DNA of 64,000 nt, from assembly GCF_013415905.1 (NCBI RefSeq), contig NZ_CP058909.1, positions 1 to 64,000 on the forward strand, read 5' to 3'. The notes beneath the pieces were generated by a model. The model did not search any database, had not been told where the DNA came from, and saw nothing but the letters and a program-made list of their open reading frames with translations. Positions 25,198 to 33,486 of the stretch are shown here, in pieces. Positions within the stretch are counted from its first letter, which is position 1; each line of letters starts with the position of its first letter. The stretch comes from Halosimplex pelagicum. GTDB lineage: Archaea; Halobacteriota; Halobacteria; Halobacteriales; Haloarculaceae. Both the position numbers and the translations under genes were made by a program.

Positions 25198-25203
25198 TTT
25201 TTT
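25198..25203 (+). terminator. T-tract after the histone-fold gene
   Basis: Six thymidines follow the stop codon within 20 nt, the typical form of archaeal intrinsic termination in an otherwise G+C-rich genome. Confidence 0.55.
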
Positions 25204-25215
25204 CGAGGTGTGGCG

Positions 25216-25896
25216 TCAGGGTTCGAAGACGGTCACGTCCGTCTCTGTCCCGACGTACACCTCGTCGGCGAAGTCGACGAACAGCCCGTGCTCCACGACC
25301 CCCGGCAGCGCCGACAGGTCCGCCGCCAGCCCGGCGGGGTCGGGCATCGCGCCGAAGTCGCAGTCGAGGATCAGGTTGCCGTTGTCCGAGACGACGGGGC
25401 CGCTCTTGCGGTCGGCCCGTCTGAGATCGGGACGGCCGCCGAGTCGCCGGACGGCGTCGGCGACGGGCGTCCGGGCGTCCGGCAGCACTTCGACCGGGAC
25501 CGGGTCGTCGAGCACGTCGACCTCCTTGGTGGGGTCGGCGACGACGAGGAGGCGGCCGGCGGCGGCGTCGACGATCTTCTCGCGGGCGTGGGCGCCGCCG
25601 CCGCCCTTCACGAGGTCGGCCCCGGCGATCTGGTCGGCGCCGTCGATCGCCAGGTCCACGTCGGCCTCGTCGAGCGTGGTCAGCGGGATCCCGGCGTCGA
25701 CGGCGATCTCGCGGGCCTGGAAGGACGTGGGGACCCCCTCGACGTCGAGCCCCGCGTCGACCTCCCGGCCGAGCGCGCGGATGGCGTGGGCCGCCGTGCT
25801 ACCGCTTCCGAGCCCGACGACCGTCCCGTCTTCGACCGCTTCGGCCGCGCGTTCGCCCGCGCGGCGCTTCGCCGCCTCGCGCTCGCTCTGGTTCAT
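25216..25896 (-). CDS. rpiA: Ribose-5-phosphate isomerase A
   Basis: A 226-residue enzyme that interconverts ribose-5-phosphate and ribulose-5-phosphate. Signature segments are GLGSGSTAAHAI, the DGADQI acid cluster, KGGGGAHAREKIV and the DNGN-ILDC-FG block. It starts at ATG 25896. In haloarchaea, which lack a classical oxidative pentose phosphate pathway, it supplies ribose for nucleotides. The gene is convergent with the histone-fold gene. Confidence 0.95.
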   Translation of the reverse strand: MNQSEREAAKRRAGERAAEAVEDGTVVGLGSGSTAAHAIRALGREVDAGLDVEGVPTSFQAREIAVDAGIPLTTLDEADVDLAIDGADQIAGADLVKGGGGAHAREKIVDAAAGRLLVVADPTKEVDVLDDPVPVEVLPDARTPVADAVRRLGGRPDLRRADRKSGPVVSDNGNLILDCDFGAMPDPAGLAADLSALPGVVEHGLFVDFADEVYVGTETDVTVFEP

Positions 25897-26005
25897 ACCC
25901 GACCCATCGCCCGTGGCCCGCAAAAACGCTACCGACCGCGGACCGTCTCCCGGTGACCGACCCGCCGGCCGGAGAGGCCCGGTGCGTCGGACCCGCCGAC
26001 CGCGG

Positions 26006-26182
26006 TCAGCCGCTCCAGCCGCCGCGCACGTCGCCGCCGATCCGGTCGCGCCAGGTCTCGAACTTCGCCTCGCAGTCCGGGTTCTCGGCCGTGTGGTCGA
26101 CGAACCCCGCGCCCGGCGACGCGAGCGCCTCGCCACAGAACGGACACCGCTCGGGGTCGTGCCAGGAGTCTGTCGCTGCCAT
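26006..26182 (-). CDS. Small haloarchaeal zinc-ribbon protein (resembles DUF7501)
   Basis: A 58-residue protein with CPFCG near the start and a second cysteine in PDCEAKFETW, plus His in FVDHT that could complete a metal site. Trp-rich ends (SWHDPE, RGGWSG) are typical of a conserved haloarchaeal family. It starts at ATG 26182, because a TATA box (TATAAAG read on the complement, 26207-26213) lies about 27 nt upstream. Function unknown. Confidence 0.7.
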   Translation of the reverse strand: MAATDSWHDPERCPFCGEALASPGAGFVDHTAENPDCEAKFETWRDRIGGDVRGGWSG

Positions 26183-26426
26183 ATCCCGACCGACCGGGAC
26201 GATCGATATAAAGATTGTCGGCAAACAACCTAGGTACACTGTGTGTCAACATATTACCCTTATATATTCCAGCCACCGAACGATTTCCTCGGATTCGAGT
26301 CCCAGATCTACGTGAACAATTCACAACGCCGTGATAGAGGCACACAGGACACTCGAACTACGACCTTATATTCTCAAGTCGGAATAATAGGAACGTTTAT
26401 ACCGGAGAATATTCTGTACTCCGGTA
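26183..26426. promoter_or_regulatory. AT-rich divergent promoter region
   Basis: A 244-bp gap that is far richer in A+T than the rest of the window. It carries TATA boxes for both neighbours: one for the minus-strand zinc-ribbon gene (26207-26213) and TTTATA at 26397-26402 for the plus-strand gene at 26427. Several further TATA-like tracts (CATATTACCCTTATATATTCC near 26250) may mark extra promoters or a recently acquired segment. Confidence 0.6.
26401..26425 (+). promoter_or_regulatory. Inverted repeat between TATA box and start codon, likely operator
   Basis: ACCGGAG (26401-26407) and CTCCGGT (26419-26425) form a perfect 7-bp inverted repeat separated by 11 nt. It lies directly after the TATA element and ends 1 nt before the ATG at 26427. 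A bound protein there would block RNA polymerase, so repression is likely. Confidence 0.65.
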
Positions 26427-26555
26427 ATGGCAACGCAGCAGCACACAGCCGTCGGGGCGTATCGATGTCCCGACTGCGACGGCCGGATCACGTTCGAACA
26501 CCAGTCCTGGGAGTGCGGCGACTGCGGTCACGCGCCGCGCCACGGCGCCGACTGA
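26427..26555 (+). CDS. 42-residue zinc-ribbon protein
   Basis: A small protein with two CxxC pairs (RCPDCDG and ECGDCGH) spaced like a rubredoxin-type zinc ribbon. It starts at ATG 26427, about 27 nt after TTTATA, so it is probably leaderless. The inverted repeat at 26401-26425 suggests it is regulated. Small haloarchaeal zinc proteins of this size have been linked to surface or stress phenotypes in other species, but nothing can be assigned here. Confidence 0.7.
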   Translation: MATQQHTAVGAYRCPDCDGRITFEHQSWECGDCGHAPRHGAD

Positions 26556-26703
26556 CCGGGACCGACGAGGCACAGCCGCCCGCGCGGCGAGTCACTGGAT
26601 ACTGTCAGGCATCCACCCTTTTCCCGTCGACCGACACACAGCGGCGGCGATCGGACGGCGCCGACGGCCGAGTTTTTTGGTCCGACCCTGCGACGCGTCG
26701 AGT

Positions 26704-28017
26704 ATGTTCGGAACCAGCGGCATCCGGGGACCGGTCGGGGAAGACGTGACGGCGGCGCTCGCCCTCTCGGTGGGGCGGGCCGTCGGCGTCGACGCCGACC
26801 GCGTCGTCGTGGGTCGCGACGCGCGCGAGAGCGGGCGACTCCTAGCGGACGCGCTGACCGCGGGGCTCCGCGAGTCGGGCGTCGACGTGGTCGACCTGGG
26901 ACTGGCCGCGACCCCCACGGTCGGCCGGAGCGTCGCCCGCGAGGACGCCGACGCCGGGGTCGCGATCACCGCCTCGCACAACCCCGCGCCCGACAACGGT
27001 ATCAAGCTCTGGCAGCCCTCCGGGCAGGCCTACGACGCGGACCTGCGCGCCGAGATCGAGGAGCGGCTCCGCGGGGACGCGGCCGACCTCGCGCCGTGGG
27101 ACGAACTCGGCGACCGCGTCGACCGCGACACCGCGGACGACCGCCACGTCGACGCGCTCGTCGACGCCGTCGACCTCGCCGAACCGCTGTCGGTCGTCGT
27201 CGACGTGGGCAACGGCGCCGGAAGCGTGACCGTCGAGGCGCTCCAGCGGCTGGGTTGCGCGGTAGAGACGCTCAACGCCCAGCCCGACGGGTCGTTCCCC
27301 GGCCGCCCGAGCGAGCCGACCGCCGAGCACTGCGAGTCGCTGGCCGCGCTCGTCGCCGAGAGCGACGCCGACCTGGGGATCGCCCACGACGGCGACGCCG
27401 ACCGGATGCGCTGCGTCGCCGCCGACGGCACCTACCTCTCGGGCGACGTGACCCTCGCGCTGCTGGCCCGCGAAGCCGCGAGTCCCGGCGACCGCGTCGC
27501 CGCCCCCGTCGACACGAGCCTCGCCGTCGACGACCACCTCGCCGATATCGACGTGTCCGTCGAGCGCACCCGGGTCGGCGACGTGTACGTCGCCGAGCGG
27601 GCCAGCGAACCGGGCGTCGCCTTCGGCGGCGAGCCCAGCGGCGCCTGGATCTGGCCCGCGGAGACGCTCTGTCCCGACGGACCGCTGGCGGCCTGCAAGG
27701 TCGCCGCGCTGGCCGCCGAGCGGCCGCTGGCCGACCGGCTCGCCGAGGTCGAGACCTACCCGATCCGTCGGGACTCCGTCGAGACCGCGGACAAAGAGGC
27801 CGTGATGGAGCGGGTCAGCGACCGCGTCCTCGCCGAGTACGACGACGTGACCACGCTGGACGGCGTCCGCGTCGACCTGGGCAACGCGTGGTTTCTCCTC
27901 CGGGCCAGCGGCACGCAACCGCTCGTCCGGATCACCGCCGAGGCTCGCGACGCCGACCGCGCCGAGGCCGTCTTCGCCGAAGCGCGAGACCTGCTGGTCG
28001 ACGCCGTCGAGGCGTGA
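26704..28017 (+). CDS. glmM: Phosphoglucosamine mutase-like phosphohexomutase
   Basis: A 437-residue phosphohexomutase close to archaeal GlmM, which converts glucosamine-6-phosphate to the 1-phosphate for UDP-GlcNAc and surface glycans. The opening MFGTSGIRGPVGEDV is typical of GlmM; the active serine is in TASHNPAPDNGIK, the metal loop in HDGDADRM, and the sugar and phosphate loops in GGEPSGAW and RASGTQPLVRI. It starts at ATG 26704, with a T-rich element (26673-26678) near -28. GlmM versus other mutases is a family judgement. Confidence 0.9.
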   Translation: MFGTSGIRGPVGEDVTAALALSVGRAVGVDADRVVVGRDARESGRLLADALTAGLRESGVDVVDLGLAATPTVGRSVAREDADAGVAITASHNPAPDNGIKLWQPSGQAYDADLRAEIEERLRGDAADLAPWDELGDRVDRDTADDRHVDALVDAVDLAEPLSVVVDVGNGAGSVTVEALQRLGCAVETLNAQPDGSFPGRPSEPTAEHCESLAALVAESDADLGIAHDGDADRMRCVAADGTYLSGDVTLALLAREAASPGDRVAAPVDTSLAVDDHLADIDVSVERTRVGDVYVAERASEPGVAFGGEPSGAWIWPAETLCPDGPLAACKVAALAAERPLADRLAEVETYPIRRDSVETADKEAVMERVSDRVLAEYDDVTTLDGVRVDLGNAWFLLRASGTQPLVRITAEARDADRAEAVFAEARDLLVDAVEA

Positions 28018-28218
28018 GCGCCGCGCTACCGGACGTGCCGACGGACCGACCGGCGAACCGGTCGTCCCTCGAAGCGGTCCCCGACCGCCGGGTCGACCGC
28101 TCGCGGTGGCGTCGCTGAGCGGAAAACGGAACAGGAGAAGCGTCCTGGCAGCGTCCCGGGCGGGTCCCCCCGACCCGCCAGGCCGCCTCCCCCCGATAGT
28201 TCACGACGATGCAGGACC

Positions 28219-28377
28219 CTATCCGCGACGGGTCGAGCGCGCCTCGCGGACGTCGGCCCCGTCGCGGATCTTGTCCTCACACTGAGGACAGACGCGCGGC
28301 GACTCGACCCCGTTGGGCGTGAACACCCGTGCGTAGTCTGCCGTAACGAAGGAACCGCAGTTCTGGCATTCCGGCAT
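28219..28377 (-). CDS. Small zinc-finger protein (DUF7563 type)
   Basis: A 52-residue protein beginning MPECQNCGSFVTADYARVF with a second pair CPQCED, followed by a basic tail STRRG. A TATA-like CATTAAGG on the minus strand lies about 27 nt upstream of ATG 28377. It is a paralog of the protein at 23670-23819. The cysteines imply one structural zinc. Function unknown; too short for most gene callers. Confidence 0.75.
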   Translation of the reverse strand: MPECQNCGSFVTADYARVFTPNGVESPRVCPQCEDKIRDGADVREARSTRRG

Positions 28378-28702
28378 ACGGTATATCCCTTCGAGTACTG
28401 GACCTTAATGGTTGGTGATTTGGTAGTAGCACGCACACCCCGCCGAATCCCGGCGTGACGGCGTCAGAATCGGATCCGGGCGGCGAGTCTTGCGGGATCT
28501 CCGATCGAGACATGCAGAACACATTACCCGCATACAGAACGATATCGCCGACTCCGAGAACGGGCCTCACCGTCGCGGCCCGCCGTCGGATCTATCGTGG
28601 AGCGGACGCCGTCGACCCCCCCGCGACCGCACCAGAGCGGTACGGTTATTACCGAGAGACGGCTGGGACTCGACAACCGGACGGCATCTCCGGGGTCGTC
28701 GT

Positions 28703-30151
28703 ATGGATCTGGATTCACTCGAACTCACGCGTCCGCTGGTCGCCCGTCTCTGCGTAGTCGCCCTCGTCGCGGTGCTGCTGATCCCGTCGGGAGTCTCCGC
28801 GCTCACGCACGAACCCGTCGAGCTGCAGGAGGGCGCCATCGACGAACCCGCCAACGGCACCACGGTCATCGCCGTGCAGGGGTTCAAGGGCCGCGGGCAG
28901 AACAGCTCCAAGAAACCCGCCCGCCTCGTCGGCGTCGGGCCCTCGGGCGACCTCGAGTGGAACTACGAACCCCAGGACGACGTGACGTGGTTCTACGACG
29001 TGGACCCGCTGGACGACGGCACCCTGCTGGTCGTCGGCGCCCGTCCCGACGGCACGACCGTCTTCAAGTACGACCCCGAGACCAACAGCCGCGTCTGGAC
29101 CGAGCGCCTCGACATCCACGACACGCACGACGTTGATCTGATCAACGGCGATCAGCTGCTGATCGCCAACATGCGCAACTACAACGAGACGACCGGGACC
29201 AACGACGACCGCATCTTCGTCTACAACCGCACGACCGGCGAGACCGAGTGGGAGTACCGCTTCGAGCGCATCTACGACCGCGGCGACGGCGGCGGCTACA
29301 CCGGCGACTGGACCCACGTCAACGACGTGGACAAACTCGGTGAGGGCCGCTACATGGCCTCGCCGCGCAACATGGACGAGGTCGTCGTCATCAACCGCTC
29401 GACCAAGGAGGTCGAGCTGTCGCTGGGCGCGCCCGGGAACCACAGCGTCATCTACGAACAGCACAACCCCAACTACATCGAGAGCGAGGACGGCACCCCG
29501 ACCATCGTCGTCGCCGACAGCGAGAACGACCGCGTCGTCGAGTACGAATACGCGGGCGGCGAGGGACGTAACGCCACCTGGGATCGCACCTGGAACCTCG
29601 GCGTCGACGGCAACCTCAACTGGCCCCGCGACGCCGACCGGCTCCCCAACGGGAACACCCTCGTCACCGACTCGCTCAACCACCGCGTCATGGAGGTCAC
29701 CCCCGAGGGCGAGGTCGTCTGGGAGTACTACGCCCCCTGGGGCACCTACGAGGCCGAACGGGTCCACCTCGGCGACGAGCCCGGCGGCCCGACCATCTCC
29801 GACCAGAACGCCACGGGCGCCTACGGCCTGAACGGCAGCGCCGCGCTCACCCCCGGTGCGACCGAGCGGGCCACCTTCGCCTCGTGGCTCCGCAACACGT
29901 TCGCCGGCACGCCGATCTCGGGCCAGGTCGACTCGTTCGCCGAGCGGTGGGCGCACATCGCCCCCTGGGTCCGCCCCGTCTGGATGGACCCCTGGGCGTT
30001 CGTCGCCTTCCTCGGCGCCGCGGTCGTCACGCTCGGCTGGGCCAGCGGCGAGGCGGTGTATCACCGCCGCTGGATCGGCGGCCGCCTCCGCGCCGGCTAC
30101 GACCGCGTGCGCCCCTCGACCGACGGCGAATCGGCTCGCTCGGACGACTGA
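28703..30151 (+). CDS. Membrane-anchored arylsulfotransferase-type beta-propeller protein
   Basis: A 482-residue protein with an N-terminal hydrophobic segment (LVARLCVVALVAVLLIPSGV) and a second helix near 425-445 (FVAFLGAAVVTLGWA) followed by a basic cytoplasmic tail. The exported middle has propeller repeats with histidine-rich signatures such as DIHDTHDVDLI, TGDWTHVNDVD and EQHNPNYI, as in arylsulfotransferase-family proteins. True sulfotransfer is unproven. It begins at ATG 28703, and a second propeller protein follows at 30201. Confidence 0.8.
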   Translation: MDLDSLELTRPLVARLCVVALVAVLLIPSGVSALTHEPVELQEGAIDEPANGTTVIAVQGFKGRGQNSSKKPARLVGVGPSGDLEWNYEPQDDVTWFYDVDPLDDGTLLVVGARPDGTTVFKYDPETNSRVWTERLDIHDTHDVDLINGDQLLIANMRNYNETTGTNDDRIFVYNRTTGETEWEYRFERIYDRGDGGGYTGDWTHVNDVDKLGEGRYMASPRNMDEVVVINRSTKEVELSLGAPGNHSVIYEQHNPNYIESEDGTPTIVVADSENDRVVEYEYAGGEGRNATWDRTWNLGVDGNLNWPRDADRLPNGNTLVTDSLNHRVMEVTPEGEVVWEYYAPWGTYEAERVHLGDEPGGPTISDQNATGAYGLNGSAALTPGATERATFASWLRNTFAGTPISGQVDSFAERWAHIAPWVRPVWMDPWAFVAFLGAAVVTLGWASGEAVYHRRWIGGRLRAGYDRVRPSTDGESARSDD

Positions 30152-30200
30152 CGACGCCACGGCCCCGAAGGCATTTATCTACGGGCCGAAAGTGTCTGCC

Positions 30201-31460
30201 GTGAACAAGATCGGGCGCCGCCGCGCGCTCACCGTCTTCGGGAGCGCGCTCGTCGCCGGCTGCCCGACGGACTTCGGGCCCTCGGACGACTCTCGCCCGC
30301 GGACGCCGGAGCCGCTCGAATGGACCGTCGAGGACGGGCCGGCCGACGTGACCGCCGACCCCGACGAGCGCCCGGCGCCGGGTTCGTGGCCGATGGCGGG
30401 CTACGACGCCGCCGGGACCGGCGCGGCGCCAGCCGAGAACGCACCCGAGGGGTTCCCGCTCGAACGGACGTGGATCCACACGACCGCAGAGCACGTGTTG
30501 CGGGGGCCAGTGGTCGCCGACGGAACGGTGCTCGCGCAGACCGCCTACCAGGACTCGATACTCTTCGCGGTGGACACCGACGGCGAGGAGCGCTGGTCGG
30601 TGACGCGCGACGACCTCGGCCACGCGGCGCCCGCGATCGCCGGCGACACGGGGGTCGTTCCGCGGGGGTACCTCGAGACCGGCGAGTACCTCGACGGGGT
30701 ATCGCTCTCGGACGGTGGCCGCCGGTGGCGCCACGAGCTCCCCGAGGCCGTGTCGGCCTCGCCGGTGGTCGCGGGCGACACCGTCTTCGCCGGTCGCGGG
30801 TTCGACGCGACCGCACTCGCGATCGACGCCCGGTCGGGCGACCTCGGCGTACGACTCACGCTCTCGGGCTCGAGTATCGAGGTCGTCCGCGTGGCAGTGG
30901 CCGACGGTCGCGCGTACGTGGGTGTGAAGGGATCGGACACCGACTACCCGAACCTCGGCTGGGTACTCGCCTTCGACCCGAACGCGGGGGCGGTGGAGTG
31001 GGTGTATCCGGCCGACGCGCCGGTCGCCGACCTCGCGGTCCGCGACGGGAGCGTCTACGTGGTGAACAGGGAGGGACTCGCTTCGCTGGACGCGGACAGC
31101 GGCGAACTCGAGTGGGACGCGCGGGACGAGGAGATCCGGGACGCCGAATCGGTCGCGGTCACCGAGGACACCGTCTTCGCCGGGAGCACCGAGCGAGTGT
31201 TCGCGTTCGGGACCGACGCGGGCGACCGCCGCTGGACCGCGCCCGTCGGGGGGTCGAACGTCCTCGCGGTCGCCGGGGAGACGGTCTTCACCGGCGGTCG
31301 ACGCCTCGACGCCGACACGTGGGCGTTCGCGGCGTTCGCGACCGAGGACGGCCGCGAGCGGTGGCGCTACGACCGCAACGCGAGGCCGACCGGCGGCGCC
31401 GTCGCGGCCGGGCGCTTCTTCGTCGGGACCGAACGCGGGACGCTCCACTGTTTCGGCTGA
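30201..31460 (+). CDS. PQQ-type beta-propeller Tat lipoprotein
   Basis: A 419-residue exported protein. A short signal with GRRRALTVFG and a lipobox LVAGC indicates Tat export followed by lipid anchoring. The mature part is a BamB/PQQ-like propeller (ADGTVL, GDTVFAGRGF, EDTVFAGS, GTERGTLHCFG). It starts at GTG 30201, because a TATA-like CATTTATC lies about 27 nt upstream; GTG 30192 is possible. It follows the arylsulfotransferase-type gene by 49 bp. Ligand unknown. Confidence 0.85.
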   Translation: MNKIGRRRALTVFGSALVAGCPTDFGPSDDSRPRTPEPLEWTVEDGPADVTADPDERPAPGSWPMAGYDAAGTGAAPAENAPEGFPLERTWIHTTAEHVLRGPVVADGTVLAQTAYQDSILFAVDTDGEERWSVTRDDLGHAAPAIAGDTGVVPRGYLETGEYLDGVSLSDGGRRWRHELPEAVSASPVVAGDTVFAGRGFDATALAIDARSGDLGVRLTLSGSSIEVVRVAVADGRAYVGVKGSDTDYPNLGWVLAFDPNAGAVEWVYPADAPVADLAVRDGSVYVVNREGLASLDADSGELEWDARDEEIRDAESVAVTEDTVFAGSTERVFAFGTDAGDRRWTAPVGGSNVLAVAGETVFTGGRRLDADTWAFAAFATEDGRERWRYDRNARPTGGAVAAGRFFVGTERGTLHCFG

Positions 31461-31515
31461 GCGGCTCGCCCCGCCGTGACGGCGGGGAGAGAGCCCGCGT
31501 TCGAGCGCGGCCGTC

Positions 31516-32094
31516 TCAGAACTCCGCGACGACCGAGCCGTCCTCGGAGAGGTCGACGACGCCGTCGAACCGCGCGCGGAAGTCCTCCAGTTCGTCGTCG
31601 TCGTGGACCCCCTTCGCCAGGTGGAACAGCCCGACCGCGTCGTGTTCGTCGAGCAGTTCGAGGATGGCGTCGACGGCCTCGGCGGCCCGCTCGGCGTCGG
31701 AGTAGTACACCATCTCCGTCACCGAGTCGAGACTGACCCGGCGCTTGCCCTCGGTCGATTCGAGGAACACGCGCGTCTCGTCGACGATCCCCTCCAGGTC
31801 GTCGGGTGCGGAGACGTACTTGACGTTCTCGGACTGGCGGCGGGTGTAGCCCCGCTCGACCGACAGCGCGTCGAGGATCGTCGCGCGCTCCTCGTCGACC
31901 TCGTAGTGTTCGAGCTTCTGGCGCACTTCCCGAGCGGTCGTCCGCGTCGAGATGACCAGCATCTCGTCGGTGTCGGTACTGAGAAACTCCGTGTCGATCC
32001 GGTCCGTCTCACCCGTGCTCGGATGGAGGAGGAGGACGCCCGTCCCACCGGGCACCGTGTCCGGCGTGTTCTCGATGGCGAGCTGGTAATCCAT
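31516..32094 (-). CDS. Degenerate KaiC/RecA-like protein
   Basis: A 192-residue protein with the strand-helix order of RecA/KaiC ATPases but no Walker A motif: TGVLLLHPSTGETD stands where the P-loop should be. The strand LVISTRTTAREVRQ and the later SLDSVTEMVYYSD (Walker B-like region) and GLFHLAKGVHDDD match KaiC-like proteins of haloarchaea. It is probably a non-ATPase signalling or scaffold member. TATA-like CTTAAGGC lies about 27 nt upstream of ATG 32094. It lies 129 bp from the first tRNA remnant. Confidence 0.7.
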   Translation of the reverse strand: MDYQLAIENTPDTVPGGTGVLLLHPSTGETDRIDTEFLSTDTDEMLVISTRTTAREVRQKLEHYEVDEERATILDALSVERGYTRRQSENVKYVSAPDDLEGIVDETRVFLESTEGKRRVSLDSVTEMVYYSDAERAAEAVDAILELLDEHDAVGLFHLAKGVHDDDELEDFRARFDGVVDLSEDGSVVAEF

Positions 32095-32222
32095 GTACAG
32101 GGGAGCGGCTGGAATCGCCTTAAGCGTGGCCTTCCGCCCCATCTGTTCCGCGCGGGTTTCCCCGGCGTCGCTCGACCCACCCGCGAACTGCCGGGCTCTC
32201 GCCTCGCTCCGCTCGCCGACGG

Positions 32223-32244
32223 CGCCCGAGGCGGGATCTGAACC
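32223..32244 (-). repeat. Partial tRNA-Asp 3' end, copy A (att-like scar)
   Basis: The 22-nt stretch CGCCCGAGGCGGGATCTGAACC repeats the 3' end of the intact tRNA-Asp at 32502-32523 with a single mismatch. It has no D or anticodon arm, so it is not a tRNA. Such fragments are typical attachment-site remnants of elements that integrate into tRNA genes. Confidence 0.7.
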
Positions 32245-32352
32245 ACGGTCAGAGCAAAGCTCTTCCCCGATTCAAATTCCGGACGGCGTTCCTCGAACTC
32301 GGTTGCTCGCGACACAGCAAGCTGGTCGCTCGCGGTGAGAGTTCGAGAGAAG

Positions 32353-32374
32353 CGCCCGAGGCGGGATTTGAACC
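32353..32374 (-). repeat. Partial tRNA-Asp 3' end, copy B (att-like scar)
   Basis: A 22-nt exact copy of the 3' end of tRNA-Asp, and the similarity continues upstream (AGAGAAG before CGCCCGAGG, compare AGAGAAGA at the intact gene). It lies 130 bp from copy A and 149 bp from the tRNA. Spacers are GC-rich and unrelated, and contain no integrase gene. Confidence 0.72.
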
Positions 32375-32501
32375 GGGATCAGACGTGCTCGCTCGCCTCG
32401 CTCGCTGCGCGCGACTGATAGGGTTCGAATCCAGTACGGCCGCGCTCCGATTTCGTGAGTGGCGCGGAGATGAAACTCCGCGCCGTTGAAATCAGAGAAG
32501 A

Positions 32502-32574
32502 CGCCCGAGGCGGGATTTGAACCCGCGTCACGACCGTGACAGGGTCGTATGATGGGCCACTACACCACCCGGGC
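32502..32574 (-). tRNA. tRNA-Asp (anticodon GTC)
   Basis: A complete 73-nt cloverleaf on the minus strand. The acceptor stem is GCCCGGG with CTCGGGC, the anticodon stem CGACC/GGTCG encloses the loop CTGTCAC (anticodon GTC), and the T arm is GCGGG-TTCAAAT-CCCGC. The discriminator base is G, as expected for Asp. No intron or encoded CCA is seen. A TATA-like element (TTAAAT on the minus strand, about 32602-32608) lies 27-30 nt upstream of the 5' end. Confidence 0.97.
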
Positions 32575-32861
32575 ACGCACTCGTTGGTTTGCCGGAGGTG
32601 AATTTAAGACTTTCCAAACGAACCCTCCGTGTCACGACAAGCCACGCCGGGACCGGCCCGCGACCGTTCTCAATTCTATCAACCAGATATCGAATCGACG
32701 ATACCGATATCTGGGGCCGGGGCGACGAAAAATCAACTGTCTGAAACTACACAGACAGACGACATCTCAATACTGATAACACCAACGGAACTTACTTGCG
32801 TGCCGAACACAGTTAGACCAGGTAGCGGAGTTACGTGGATGGCAACTCCGGGGATATCGCC
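32575..32861. promoter_or_regulatory. Regulatory gap with two perfect inverted repeats
   Basis: A 287-bp AT-enriched gap between tRNA-Asp (minus) and the KaiC-like gene at 32862 (plus). It holds CCAGATATCG (32683-32692) with CGATATCTGG (32705-32714), a perfect 10-bp repeat with a 12-nt spacer, and CTGTCTG (32737-32743) with CAGACAG (32752-32758), 8-nt spacer. These may be operators for the downstream signalling operon. I see no gene in it. Confidence 0.55.
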
Positions 32862-33464
32862 ATGAGTACGAATCCGGACGACAGTGGGAGTACAGAGACG
32901 CCGTTGAACGTGTTGCTGTTGGCGCCGTCGGTCGGCGGCCACGAGGACGGGGTGTGCAGGGAGCTGCTGCACGGGCCCGGCGAACGCGAGCGCGCGCTGC
33001 TGGTCACCTGCATGGAGTCGCCTGCCGAGCGGCTCGACGTCTGGACCGACCACGAGGACGGGCGTCCCGAGAACGCGACAGTCGTCGACGTGGAGGCGGC
33101 CGCCCGGTCGACGGCGGCGACCGCAGCGGGGGCCGACGGCGCGCCCAACACGCTCGTCGAGTCGGTCGGTTCGGAGACCGACCTGGTCGAGCTGGGCGAC
33201 GTGATCGACCGTCACCTCGCGGACCTCGCCTCGGAAGGCGAGACGACCGTCTGCGTCCACTCGGTGTCGGACCTGCTCCAGCGCGCCGACGAGCGAGCCG
33301 TGTTCAAGTTCCTCGAAGTGCTGACGAGTACGGTCGAGCGCGCCGGTGCGGTGGCTCACTACCACATGAACCCGGACGTTCACGACCCCGAGACGGTCGA
33401 GACGTTCGAAGTGCTGTTCGACAGCGTCGTCGACCTCCGGACGGCCAATGTCGCCGGCGAGTGA
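32862..33464 (+). CDS. Degenerate KaiC/RecA-like protein (DUF7504 type)
   Basis: A 200-residue protein of the haloarchaeal group in which the KaiC/RecA fold survives without a P-loop: PLNVLLLAPSVGGHEDG occupies the Walker A position. The later TTVCVHSVSDLLQRADERAVFKFLE and AGAVAHYHMNPDVHD segments match the family. It is followed 22 bp later by a HalX response regulator, so the two likely form one operon. A phospho-signalling adaptor role is suggested by context only. Start at ATG 32862 (GTG 32835 is in frame upstream). Confidence 0.72.
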   Translation: MSTNPDDSGSTETPLNVLLLAPSVGGHEDGVCRELLHGPGERERALLVTCMESPAERLDVWTDHEDGRPENATVVDVEAAARSTAATAAGADGAPNTLVESVGSETDLVELGDVIDRHLADLASEGETTVCVHSVSDLLQRADERAVFKFLEVLTSTVERAGAVAHYHMNPDVHDPETVETFEVLFDSVVDLRTANVAGE

Positions 33465-33486
33465 CCGGCTCACCCAGGGAGAATCG

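Noticed and set aside
26243..26749. Open frame through the AT-rich promoter island
   Set aside because: It covers TATA boxes, the operator-like palindrome and the frame of the zinc protein; no recognisable similarity.
32223..32374. Possible additional tRNA genes
   Set aside because: Only the T arm and acceptor 3' side are present; no D or anticodon arm can be folded.
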